Assembly (NCBI RefSeq): GCF_035195345.1
Contig: NZ_CP136574.1
Location: 186,001-250,000, forward strand
Direction of reading: 5' to 3'
From: Flavobacterium sp.
Lineage (GTDB): Bacteria > Bacteroidota > Bacteroidia > Flavobacteriales > Flavobacteriaceae
Length of the DNA stretch: 64,000 nucleotides
Part shown: piece after piece, positions 45,469 to 57,700 of the stretch
Layout of the letters: the number at the start of each line of letters is the position of its first letter
Position numbering within the stretch: the first letter of the stretch is position 1
Notes under the pieces: generated by a model
Database searches by the model: none
Told to the model about the DNA's origin: nothing
The model's input: only the letters and a program-made list of their open reading frames with translations
Made by a program: the position numbers and the translations under genes

Positions 45469-45541
45469 CAGGACTAAAAATGAATTGTAAATCTATTTTA
45501 GGATTAAGTGTAAAAATGTAAACTTATTTTAGGACGAGACA

Positions 45542-46030
45542 GTATTTCAGATAACCATCCCACTGGCTCGCAAGACGAGCACAACTTCCTCGCTATGCAA
45601 GCAATCCTTCCTCGCAAAGCGAGCTGTCATTCCGCAGAACAGGAATCTCCTGCGCAGCAGGCTACTGCTTAACGCAGTTAAGCCCACAACCCACCGAACC
45701 ACTTTTATGAACTTTACCTTATACTATATATAAGTAACAAAAACACTTCTATGTCTTATATGTTTAACAAACAAATATTTTCCTCAAATAATTCTCCTTT
45801 CGAAGGGGGCTAGGGGGATGTTTCGCAATACATAATCCCTTTTATGAACTTTTCCCACATTATATATAAGTAACAAAACACTACTATGTCTTATGTGTTT
45901 AAAAAGAAAATAGTGTGCTTTGTGTCTTCTTTGTGCCTTAGTGGTTAAGTCCTAAAAAAACTTTTCTATATTAAATCCTTGTTATCAGTGAGTTAAGAAA
46001 AGTATCAAAAAAAGAATTAAAAAAAGAATA
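45542..46030. repeat. Noncoding repeat-rich region upstream of the rRNA operon
   Basis: No gene. The left part has several short inverted repeats (GCTCGCAAGACGAGC near 45572, CGCAAAGCG near 45615, an AACGCAGTTAAG-type hairpin near 45670). A 63-65-base imperfect direct repeat, starting CTTTTATGAACTTT and ending ATGTCTTATRTGTTTA, stands at 45702-45766 and 45839-45901. CTCCTTTCGAAGGGGGCTAG and CTTTGTGTCTTCTTTGTGCC are typical dispersed intergenic phrases. Then follow the rRNA promoters. Confidence 0.7.
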
Positions 46031-46038
46031 TAAAAGGC

Positions 46039-46068
46039 TTGTGGGAACAAAAAAGATTTCTACTTTTG
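46039..46068 (+). promoter_or_regulatory. rRNA promoter P1
   Basis: TTG 46039-46041, 19 bases, TACTTTTG 46061-46068, followed by CACCCGC. Confidence 0.8.
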
Positions 46069-46149
46069 CACCCGCATTAGAGCAGAAGTTCACACACAAA
46101 CTAAGGATTAAACAAATCAAAAAACTTTTAAAAAAAGTTAAAAAAAGAT

Positions 46150-46181
46150 TTGGATAATAGAAAGTAAAGGTAGTATCTTTG
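46150..46181 (+). promoter_or_regulatory. rRNA promoter P2
   Basis: TTG 46150-46152, 21 bases, TATCTTTG 46174-46181. Confidence 0.65.
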
Positions 46182-46276
46182 CCGACCCGAAACGAAAGAA
46201 TTGGGGGAGTGCAAGTTCTTAAAAATATTGGCAAAGTGGTTAAGAGAAAATAGTCAAAATTTTTTTTCAAAAAAGC

Positions 46277-46306
46277 TTGCCAGATTAAAAAAGAGTTGTA
46301 CTTTTG
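46277..46306 (+). promoter_or_regulatory. rRNA promoter P3
   Basis: TTG 46277-46279, 19 bases, TACTTTTG 46299-46306; the 15-base string TACTTTTGCACCCGC is identical to P1. Confidence 0.8.
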
Positions 46307-46351
46307 CACCCGCTAATCGAATGAGAGGCGGATATAAAAAGAGAATGACAC

Positions 46352-46368
46352 GTTCATAGACATATTGA
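46352..46368 (+). promoter_or_regulatory. Conserved 16S leader box
   Basis: GTTCATAGACATATTGA, matched at 16 of 17 bases at 48378-48394 before 23S. The following TATTGAATTGACAGC can pair with CTGTTAATTCAAATA after 16S (48058-48072), giving a processing stem. Confidence 0.55.
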
Positions 46369-46491
46369 ATTGACAGCACAAAATTACAGTAATGTAATTT
46401 TGAACATTAAGAGAGAGTAAGATTTTTCGAATAACATTGAAAGACTAGCGACTTTAATCGAAACATAGTTAGATTTATCTAACAAACAATA

Positions 46492-48008
<1,517 letters not shown>

Positions 48009-48092
48009 AGAGAAGACTAAGGAAGTTAGTTTACGATGCGTAAAATATTACTCTCGCTGTTAATTCAAATAATACAAATAAGTAAAAACAGA

Positions 48093-48165
48093 GTCTCGTA
48101 GCTCAGCTGGTTAGAGTACTACACTGATAATGTAGGGGTCCCCAGTTCGAGTCTGGGCGGGACTA
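48093..48165 (+). tRNA. tRNA-Ile (anticodon GAT)
   Basis: In the 16S-23S spacer. Acceptor AGTCTCG / CGGGACT, anticodon loop CTGATAA (GAT), T arm CCCAG-TTCGAGT-CTGGG, discriminator A; CCA not encoded. The 5' side of the anticodon stem was hard to read exactly, so the length may be 73 or 74. Confidence 0.93.
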
Positions 48166-48253
48166 CAATGTTTTACTTATAAGGAAATTTTAGAGGTTGA
48201 GTAACCGTTTGAAGTACTGTTAACTGATAACTGTTAACTGAACACTAAAAAAC

Positions 48254-48327
48254 GGGGGATTAGCTCAGCTGGCTAGAGCGCCTGCCTTGCACGCAGGAGG
48301 TCATCGGTTCGACTCCGATATTCTCCA
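48254..48327 (+). tRNA. tRNA-Ala (anticodon TGC)
   Basis: Acceptor GGGGGAT / ATTCTCC, anticodon region CCTGC-CTTGCAC-GCAGG (TGC), T arm ATCGG-TTCGACT-CCGAT, discriminator A; CCA not encoded. Second spacer tRNA, as usual in Bacteroidetes rRNA operons. Confidence 0.95.
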
Positions 48328-48360
48328 CAACGGCTAATTCAAAGCTGATAATTATTATCA

Positions 48361-48410
48361 GTGGCGATACGCCACAAGTTCATTGACATATTGAGATAAA
48401 ATATTTTAAA
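48361..48410 (+). promoter_or_regulatory. 23S leader: hairpin, conserved box and processing-stem 5' arm
   Basis: GTGGCGATACGCCAC (48361-48375) is a perfect hairpin. The box GTTCATTGACATATTGA (48378-48394) follows. Bases 48386-48410 pair with 51407-51430 after 23S, with only a few mismatches, forming a likely RNase III stem. Confidence 0.65.
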
Positions 48411-48494
48411 AAGTAGAAAGTACAGTAGAATCGTAACAAGTTACGGTTTTATAAAGAAAGTCCTAGTTTTATTTATAGAATTAGGCGGCACATA

Positions 48495-51368
<2,874 letters not shown>

Positions 51369-51373
51369 ACAAT

Positions 51374-51430
51374 TCCCGAGTCTTCGGACTCGGGAGAAAA
51401 CTTTCTTTTAAATTATTTATCTCAGTATGT
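51374..51430 (+). promoter_or_regulatory. 23S-5S spacer hairpin and processing-stem 3' arm
   Basis: TCCCGAGTC-TTCG-GACTCGGGA (51374-51395) is a strong hairpin directly after 23S; 51407-51430 is the 3' arm of the 23S processing stem. Confidence 0.65.
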
Positions 51431-51533
51431 TAAGATATTAGCTCGCCTATGGCGTGGCGTTTAAAGCTCCAAGTTTAAAGTTCCAAGTTGTTTAACCTGT
51501 AACTTTCGAACCTGAAACCTTAAACAAAAATTT

Positions 51534-51642
<109 letters not shown>

Positions 51643-51647
51643 TTTTG

Positions 51648-51680
51648 AAAACCCTTCATCTATCGATGAGGGGTTTTTTG
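51648..51680 (+). terminator. Terminator of the rRNA operon
   Basis: Stem AAACCCTTCATC / GATGAGGGGTTT, loop TATC, then a T run. Confidence 0.9.
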
Positions 51681-51685
51681 TTATG

Positions 51686-51865
51686 TGTCTTGTCCTGAAA
51701 AAAGTTGACTAAATATTACATAATATGTCAACAAAAAAGAAAACTTCAAAAATTGAGAATACTCCACAAATTTATAGTGAAGTGTCCAGTGGATCAGTAT
51801 AATTTAATTCATCCAAAAAAAGCGAAACAAAATAATTTAGATTACTTAGTAAACATGAATTGTAT
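51686..51865 (+). pseudogene. Relic of an IS3-type element
   Basis: TGTCTTGTCCTGAAA (51686-51700) is identical to the first 15 bases of the IS at 44128. A 25-codon frame (51725-51802, starting MSTKKKTSKIENTPQIY) sits where orfA should begin and then stops; in another frame INPKK-free text DQYNLIHPKKAKQNN runs on to about 51869. No right end is seen. It looks like the truncated left end of a related element inserted behind the rRNA operon. Confidence 0.6.
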
Positions 51866-52390
51866 TTAAAAAAAGCTTTTAAATTCATCTTTCAAATAAT
51901 GAATCGCAATATTGCTCGGTGCTTCAGTTTCTGTTAGTTCTATCATAATGGCTTCTCTCATTTTGAAGGCATCAGCAACATCTTGAGAAAGTGCATTTTT
52001 TCGAATTAGATGTATTGTACTGTTTTTTGCTTTTAGTACAATATCCCATGTTTTAGTATTTAAGTAAATTTGTTGCGTTAAATTATGTTCAAATTCAGAT
52101 TGAATATGTTGAATTAGCAAACTAGCATAATCACTTTTGCTACTTCCTATTGGTTCTACACGAATTATTAATTGTGTTGGATTAATTCTCTCTAAAAATA
52201 ATACTATACGCTCATAAGCTTGAAAACGAATTGGTAAAGCTTGTTTTTGATTTTCTCTTAGTAATTCAAATTTTCGTTTACTCTCTTCATTACTATAATT
52301 TTTTTGTATCATTATAAATACAACTCCTCCAGTAATTAAAGCAGGTATTGTGTATGCCGCAATTTCTAATAATTTATCTTCTATCATCAT
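51866..52390 (-). CDS. DUF7935-type membrane-anchored protein (174 aa)
   Basis: One N-terminal transmembrane helix (AAYTIPALITGGVVFIMIQK) is followed by a soluble domain: QALPIRFQAYERIVLFLERI, NPTQLIIRVEPIG, QSEFEHNLTQQIYLNTKTWD and HLIRKNALSQDVADAFKMRE. This is a conserved protein of Flavobacteria classed as DUF7935; its function is unknown. Two adjacent Met codons open it. It stands alone, with the IS relic on its 3' side. Confidence 0.8.
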   Translation of the reverse strand: MMIEDKLLEIAAYTIPALITGGVVFIMIQKNYSNEESKRKFELLRENQKQALPIRFQAYERIVLFLERINPTQLIIRVEPIGSSKSDYASLLIQHIQSEFEHNLTQQIYLNTKTWDIVLKAKNSTIHLIRKNALSQDVADAFKMREAIMIELTETEAPSNIAIHYLKDEFKSFF

Positions 52391-52538
52391 TTTTTAAATT
52401 AATTTTAAATGTATCACAAAATAAGTTTAAAAAAAAATAAATTTCAAATTGATTTATTATACATTAATTCTATTTGCAATCCAATATTACTTATTATTTG
52501 CTGTGTAATTAGCATGTTAATTATCGAACTTAAAATTC

Positions 52539-53108
52539 CTACTCCACACATTTCAAAAAATCCATAAAATAACTATCAGGTTTAGATTTTGATTGTAAAT
52601 TTTCAGAAATTAATTCACTTTTTAGTATATAATCTTTAGTTTCTGCGTCAAACTGAATTCGCATTATGCTAATGGGACTAGTTTTTATATCTTCGTAATT
52701 ACTTTTTGTAAAATAAAAATAACTGGTTAATATTCTAATATTGTTTTTTTCATTTTCATCATACATTAGTTCGCTACAATTTTCATCGTTAGCACTCAAT
52801 AAGGTTAAGATTTTACCATTAGCCAATTGCAATATAATTTTTGATTTTTTTGTAATGCAATTGGTTTTAATAAAATCTTTACTTTTTTGTAATTGTTGAA
52901 TGCTCAACATAGGAATATCATTATTATTTAAAAGTGAAAAAAATAAGTATTCGTTAGAGTTACCAAATATTTTTTCGTGCATTAATACTTTAGGTAATAT
53001 TTTTAAAGAAGTAGAGTCTGTTTTTTCTTCAACATCATAGCTACAATCTTTATTTTGAGCAGTTACACTTAGCGTAAGTAACAATAATAGTGATAAAAAG
53101 TATTTCAT
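52539..53108 (-). CDS. Secreted protein of unknown function (189 aa)
   Basis: From the ATG at 53108 a clean signal peptide is seen (MKYFLSLLLLLTLSVTAQ), so this start was chosen over the longer frame from 53129. The mature part (SLKILPKVLMHEKIFGNSNE, KIILQLANGKILTLLSANDE) has no recognised domain and several Cys. It begins 6 bases after the stop of the methyltransferase gene and is probably the last gene of the tsaD operon. Confidence 0.75.
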   Translation of the reverse strand: MKYFLSLLLLLTLSVTAQNKDCSYDVEEKTDSTSLKILPKVLMHEKIFGNSNEYLFFSLLNNNDIPMLSIQQLQKSKDFIKTNCITKKSKIILQLANGKILTLLSANDENCSELMYDENEKNNIRILTSYFYFTKSNYEDIKTSPISIMRIQFDAETKDYILKSELISENLQSKSKPDSYFMDFLKCVE

Positions 53109-53113
53109 ATGGA

Positions 53114-54292
53114 TTATAATTTGGTGCAAAGTAAAATTATTTTTTCATTATTCAAATTGGTAGTAAAAAAAGCAAAAACGGTTCCACCATCTTGAATTTT
53201 ATATTTCTTTTTAATTTCTTCGGGTTTTATGGGGAAATTTCGAGTTGAAACATTCATTTTTTTGCCTTGAATATAGTGTGCAATTTCTTTTTTCTGAAAC
53301 GGTATTATTGCATCAATTTGAAATTTTCTTCCTGGAAAAGCTGTTATTTCTTCCGTAGTGTATAAATGCGAATGTTGGTGTAATTTACTCACTGTGAATA
53401 ATTCGGAAACTGCTTCAAAACCGCCTGATTTCATTAAAGCTGCATTAGGTTCGTACAGATATTTTTTTGGTAAACTATAACGGGCTGAATACGATTTTGA
53501 ACTTTCAATTTTAGTAATTGAAGGGTTACTTTTTTCAATATTTACAGCTATGATTTCTGGTGATTCATTAAAGTTTTTTTCTATTTTCCAAAGCAACTCT
53601 TTTACTTCGTTATCTACCGCCACAATATGAATTTGGACTACATTTTTTAATTCTAATAATCCAGCTTGCAAATCTAAAATAGGTGCAGTCTTGATTAAAA
53701 TAGCATTGGTAAATTGAAAGTAAAAATCTTGTAAATCCACTACGTTTGGCAAACAATCGGCCAGCATAAAAACTTTGCCTTTGGCGTCATTTCTTCTGGA
53801 AGGATCGATGTAAATGCAATCGAATTTCTGATTTAATTGTTTTAAAATTTCTGTGCTGTCGCCTTGATAACATTCAATATTACTTACTTTTAAAACTTCA
53901 CAATTATGTTTTACAATTTGAGATAAATCGGCATTTAATTCGCAATGAATTACCGTTTTGAATTGTTTTGAAAAATAATAATCGTCTATTCCAAATCCGC
54001 CTGTACAATCGATTAATTTTTCACCTGAAACCAATGAAGATTTATAGTTTGCAGTACTTTCTGAGGAAGTTTGCTCAATAGAAATTTTTTCAGGATAAAT
54101 TATGTTGGTTTTTGAAAACCAGGTGGTTAATTTTTCTTTAGCCTTCTTTTTTGAAATAATTTGGTTGATGATTTCGGCATAAGAAAATTCAGGAAAAGGG
54201 TTTCTCTTTAAAGCTAATTTTACGCTATCAGTACCTAAATTTTCGGTAATAAAATCTTGAATTTTAGGCTGTAAAAGTTCTTCAATATTCAA
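53114..54292 (-). CDS. SAM-dependent methyltransferase with THUMP-like domain
   Basis: The 392-residue protein has a Rossmann methyltransferase core: LIDCTGGFGIDDYYFSKQF (motif I), VIHCELNADLSQIVKHNCEV (motif II) and FDCIYIDPSRRNDAKGKVFM (motif IV, DPSRR). The C-terminal part is the THUMP-like domain (NFPIKPEEIKKKYKIQDGGT). Family context suggests an RNA substrate, but the position modified is unknown. It stands 2 bases after the AI-2E gene in a tight operon. Confidence 0.88.
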   Translation of the reverse strand: MNIEELLQPKIQDFITENLGTDSVKLALKRNPFPEFSYAEIINQIISKKKAKEKLTTWFSKTNIIYPEKISIEQTSSESTANYKSSLVSGEKLIDCTGGFGIDDYYFSKQFKTVIHCELNADLSQIVKHNCEVLKVSNIECYQGDSTEILKQLNQKFDCIYIDPSRRNDAKGKVFMLADCLPNVVDLQDFYFQFTNAILIKTAPILDLQAGLLELKNVVQIHIVAVDNEVKELLWKIEKNFNESPEIIAVNIEKSNPSITKIESSKSYSARYSLPKKYLYEPNAALMKSGGFEAVSELFTVSKLHQHSHLYTTEEITAFPGRKFQIDAIIPFQKKEIAHYIQGKKMNVSTRNFPIKPEEIKKKYKIQDGGTVFAFFTTNLNNEKIILLCTKL

Positions 54293-54294
54293 AA

Positions 54295-55389
54295 TTATAA
54301 GTTTTTTGTAAGTGCTTTAATGACTTTATTTTCCGGAAAAAATTCTTTCCCAATAACTTTTAATGAAGTGTAAAATGGAACAGCGATAATCATTCCAGTT
54401 ATCCCAAATAAAATTCCTGCCATCAAGATGATTAAGAAAATTTCTAATGGATGTGAATTGGTACTTTTAGAAAAAATTAAAGGTGAACTAAAATTATTGT
54501 CAATTACTTGAACTAATGACATTCCGATTAAAACATAAATTGCGGTTGGAAGTGTTTCGTTTACAAAGTCTGCACCCGCACCGATTCCGCTTGTCATAAC
54601 TAATAAACCAGCCACTACAGAAGCAATTAGAGGTCCAACATATGGTACAATATTGAAAATTGCACACAATAAGGCTATTATAATTGCATTTTCTACGCCA
54701 AATATTAGGAAAACAACTAGATATAAAATCATAATAATTGTTAACTGTAATAATAAACCAAGAAAGTAGCGCGATAGTAAATGATTAATTTCTTTGACAG
54801 AATGTAATATTTTTTCTTTTTGATTATCGGGTAAAATATTTTTAAATTTCAAATAAAAAGATTCGCTTTCCTTCAAAATAAAAAAGGTTATAAATAAGAC
54901 CGAAGCAAAGCCCATACTGAAATTTCCTAAAGTGCTAAAAAAACTGTTTATGAAGTTTGGAATAAACTCAAATGTTGTAAACGAAGATAGTTTACTGCTT
55001 TGAATGAGTTGCTTTGTATTTACGTTATAAGAATCTAAAAAAAGTGTAATGTTTTGAAGTAATATATGATAGTTTTTTTCTAAGGTGGTAACATCTAACA
55101 ATGATAAGTTTTTACCTTGTGCTAGTAAAAGGGGTACAAAAAGTAAAATAAATCCAGAAATTACAAGAAAAGCTATGAGTATTGCAGTAATTACAGCGAG
55201 TGTGTTTTTGAACTTTAATTTTCGTTTTAAAAAATTCACTAAAGGATTTAATAATAATGAAATCACAATCGCGATAATACAATAGATTAAAACTGTAGAA
55301 ATTTTAAATAAAAAAAACAAAGCTAAACCGTTTGCAATTAATATTGCAACTGCTTTTACTATTCCAAGTGAAATTTCTTTTGAAGTCAT
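54295..55389 (-). CDS. AI-2E family transporter (UPF0118)
   Basis: The 364-residue membrane protein has about eight helices, with LFFLFKISTVLIYCIIAIVI near the N-terminus and the conserved IVPYVGPLIASVVAGLLVM and GMIIAVPFYTSLKVIGKEFF in the C-terminal half. The family includes AI-2 exporters and sodium/proton antiporters, so the substrate is open. The ATG at 55389 (MTSKEISLG) is preferred over the frame from 55428, which overlaps the upstream gene. Confidence 0.87.
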   Translation of the reverse strand: MTSKEISLGIVKAVAILIANGLALFFLFKISTVLIYCIIAIVISLLLNPLVNFLKRKLKFKNTLAVITAILIAFLVISGFILLFVPLLLAQGKNLSLLDVTTLEKNYHILLQNITLFLDSYNVNTKQLIQSSKLSSFTTFEFIPNFINSFFSTLGNFSMGFASVLFITFFILKESESFYLKFKNILPDNQKEKILHSVKEINHLLSRYFLGLLLQLTIIMILYLVVFLIFGVENAIIIALLCAIFNIVPYVGPLIASVVAGLLVMTSGIGAGADFVNETLPTAIYVLIGMSLVQVIDNNFSSPLIFSKSTNSHPLEIFLIILMAGILFGITGMIIAVPFYTSLKVIGKEFFPENKVIKALTKNL

Positions 55390-55393
55390 ACTA

Positions 55394-56029
55394 TTAATTT
55401 TTAAAAGCGTAATTGATAATATTAGCACCCATTTTTAGCGCTTTTTCTCTTACAGTTTGTGGGTTATTATGCACTTCAGAATCTTCCCAGCCATCCCCTA
55501 AATCCGTTTCATAAGTATAAAGCAATGCTATTCTACCTTCTATAAAAATGCCAAAAGCTTGAGGTTTTTTGTTATCGTGCTCATGAATTTTAGGTAAACC
55601 ACTCGAAAAACTAAATGGTTCTTTAAAAATAAGATGATTAGAAGGAATTTCTGTCAATGGATTATCGGGAAATATTTTTTTAATTTCTTTTCTAATAAAT
55701 TCATCCATTCCGTAATTATCATCAATATGTAAAAATCCACCAGAAGTAATGTAGTTTCTTAGATTTATTGCATCATTTGCACTAAAAACCACATTGCCAT
55801 GACCTGTCATGTGAACAAAAGGGTACGTAAATATTTCGGCACTTCCCACTTCAACCGTAGCAACTTTTGTGTTTATTGATGTATTGATATTTTGGTTACA
55901 GAATTTAGCTAAATTAGGCAATGAAGTCGGATTTGCATACCAATCGCCGCCACCAGCATATTTAGCAACTGCAATTTCTTGGGAAAATCCTAAGTTAAAA
56001 ACTAATAATAATAAAATCAATTTATTCAT
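55394..56029 (-). CDS. DUF4159 secreted protein (211 aa)
   Basis: A signal peptide (MNKLILLLLVFNLGFSQ) is followed by the DUF4159 domain: IAVAKYAGGGDWYANPTSLP, VTGHGNVVFSANDAINLRNY-like stretch at about 75-95, GGFLHIDDNYGMDEFIRKEI, and ALLYTYETDLGDGWEDSEVH. The domain resembles a glutamine-amidotransferase-like fold and is common in Bacteroidetes; its function is unknown. The start overlaps the rsmE 3' end by 8 bases. Confidence 0.88.
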   Translation of the reverse strand: MNKLILLLLVFNLGFSQEIAVAKYAGGGDWYANPTSLPNLAKFCNQNINTSINTKVATVEVGSAEIFTYPFVHMTGHGNVVFSANDAINLRNYITSGGFLHIDDNYGMDEFIRKEIKKIFPDNPLTEIPSNHLIFKEPFSFSSGLPKIHEHDNKKPQAFGIFIEGRIALLYTYETDLGDGWEDSEVHNNPQTVREKALKMGANIINYAFKN

Positions 56030-56726
56030 TTATCAAGGCAATTGTATGACAAGCAACTAAAGCTGCTGTTTCGGTTCGTAATCTTGTATTTCCCAAAGTT
56101 ACAGGAATAAATTTATTTTCAATAGCGAAATTGATTTCTTTTGTAGAAAAATCACCTTCTGGTCCAATTAGAATAGTGATTTTTTCGTCTCTTTTGACTT
56201 CATTTTTAAACGATTTTTTATCCGTTTCTTCACAATGAGCAATGAATTTTTGTCCTGTTATGTTTGATTTTATGAATTGCGAAAGTGAAACGGGTTCATT
56301 AATTTTAGGAATATAATAATGAAGTGATTGTTTCATTGCGGCTTGAATGATTTTTTCAGCTCGATCAATTTTATACACTTTTCGTTCCGAATGATCACAG
56401 ATAATTGGTGTAATTTCGTGAATACCAATTTCGGTTGCTTTTTCTAAAAACCACTCTAAACGGTCGTTCATTTTGGTAGGAGCAACGGCAATATGGGTGT
56501 AAAACGTATTGGGTTCTTGAAAAGTTTCCTCAGTGATTTTTACTTCACATTTTTTTTCGGAAGTCATAATTATTTCTGATTCAAATAAGTAGCCTAATCC
56601 ATTTGTAATAAATACTTTATCACCTTCCTTTTTACGTAATACTTTAACTATATGTTTACTTTCTTCTTTATCGAAAAAGAAGGTTTTGTCACTTTTTTTT
56701 ATTTCTGAATTATAGAATAGTTGCAT
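56022..56726 (-). CDS. rsmE: 16S rRNA (uracil1498-N3)-methyltransferase
   Basis: RsmE is a SPOUT-class methyltransferase that methylates U1498 of 16S rRNA. The 234 residues show the PUA-like N-terminal part (FYNSEIKKSDKTFFFDKEES, HIVKVLRKKEGD) and the SPOUT knot: ILIGPEGDFSTKEINFAIEN and VTLGNTRLRTETAALVACHT. Length is normal. It overlaps the DUF4159 gene by 8 bases and is 4 bases after the hydrolase gene, in the tsaD operon. Confidence 0.95.
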   Translation of the reverse strand: MQLFYNSEIKKSDKTFFFDKEESKHIVKVLRKKEGDKVFITNGLGYLFESEIIMTSEKKCEVKITEETFQEPNTFYTHIAVAPTKMNDRLEWFLEKATEIGIHEITPIICDHSERKVYKIDRAEKIIQAAMKQSLHYYIPKINEPVSLSQFIKSNITGQKFIAHCEETDKKSFKNEVKRDEKITILIGPEGDFSTKEINFAIENKFIPVTLGNTRLRTETAALVACHTIALINE

Positions 56727-56730
56727 CTGC

Positions 56731-57699
56731 TTAATTTTTATTTAACCAATTTTTCCAGTCTTTTCCAACATTTTCCCAATTATAAATTTCATAGTTTGGT
56801 TCTCTTTTTTCATTTACTGGAAAAAAATTATGCTCAACATCGAAATAAGGTATAAATGTAAAATTAGTACTATTTAATTTAATACTTTCAATTTGGAATA
56901 AATTAACAAAGGGAGCGTTCCAATCCTTTGTTCCAAATGTAACTAGAACTGGTATTTTAAGTTTCTTTAAATTATCTGCTGAGGGGATAGAAAAGTCATA
57001 AGTAGCTCTATAAGTATCTCCACCATTATAGTTTAAGTTGTTTTTATTGATCACAACTTCTCGCCAATAATCAATAATATCGTAATTTTTAAGTTTGAAA
57101 ACTTCTTCTTCAATCATGCTAAGAATTCTACCATATGGATTCCCACCCGAATAAATTAAGTGCGTAACCTTTTTGTTTTTTGTAGCTAGTTTAGCCGCAA
57201 TTGTACTTCCTTCTGAATGACCTGCGAGAACTAATTTATTTTTTGAAACCCATTTTTCTTTTAAAAGTTTTTTAATGATAAAATCATTTCTTTCAACATA
57301 ATAATCTAAGTAGTTGTGATCGGAATATGCCCTTGGGACACTGTCATTATCAACTAAATATTGATAATTATTCTTTAAATTTTTAACATCAGAAATCACG
57401 GGAATCCCAGGTTTTCCTATAATAACTAAATGATAATCAGATAAAAAATCATTTACATCAAATGGCAAAGTTCCATAAAGTCTATTTTCGTCATATTTTA
57501 TGATTGGTTGTGGCATACTTCCTTGACACCAAAAAAATAATGGTTTTTGTATATTTTCTTCCCCTTTTTTTGATTGGATTAAAACATCAACTTTTAATTT
57601 TTTATAATCAAAGGATAAGTGCTTATAGCCAAAATCTTCAGGTGTTTTTTGAGAAAAAGCGGAAAGGGTAATTAAGATAAATAATAAATTTTTCATCAT
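56731..57699 (-). CDS. Secreted alpha/beta-hydrolase-like protein
   Basis: The 322-residue product has a signal peptide (MMKNLLFILITLSAFSQ) and a hydrolase fold with the nucleophile elbow VLAGHSEGSTIAAK (Ser of GHSEG) at about residue 165 and a late DVEHNFFPVNEK that may hold the catalytic His. The substrate is unknown. The start lies directly after the tsaD stop (TAAGATGATG), so translation is probably coupled; two adjacent Met codons at 57699 and 57696 are possible starts. Confidence 0.82.
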   Translation of the reverse strand: MMKNLLFILITLSAFSQKTPEDFGYKHLSFDYKKLKVDVLIQSKKGEENIQKPLFFWCQGSMPQPIIKYDENRLYGTLPFDVNDFLSDYHLVIIGKPGIPVISDVKNLKNNYQYLVDNDSVPRAYSDHNYLDYYVERNDFIIKKLLKEKWVSKNKLVLAGHSEGSTIAAKLATKNKKVTHLIYSGGNPYGRILSMIEEEVFKLKNYDIIDYWREVVINKNNLNYNGGDTYRATYDFSIPSADNLKKLKIPVLVTFGTKDWNAPFVNLFQIESIKLNSTNFTFIPYFDVEHNFFPVNEKREPNYEIYNWENVGKDWKNWLNKN

Positions 57700-57700
57700 C

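Larger units (their letters stand above)
44128..45541 (+). mobile_element. IS3-family insertion sequence, complete
   Basis: A 1414-bp element with ends TGTCTTGTCCTGAAATAGGT (left) and TGTCTCGTCCTAAAATAAGT (right, reverse complement), starting TG and ending CA. Both ends are flanked by the 3-bp direct repeat GTA (44125-44127 and 45542-45544), a target duplication. orfA and orfB are intact, with an A6G frameshift site between. The inferred empty site lies within the intergenic repeat. Confidence 0.93.

Noticed and set aside
45971..46309. 112-codon open frame on the minus strand before the 16S gene
   Set aside because: It runs through all three rRNA promoters, has low-complexity composition and no plausible leader; it is a by-product of AT-rich promoter DNA.
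48093..48165. Possible one-base deletion in the anticodon arm of tRNA-Ile
   Set aside because: My reading gave 73 bases with a poor 5' anticodon stem, but I cannot exclude a reading slip at the line break; a tRNA finder should settle it.
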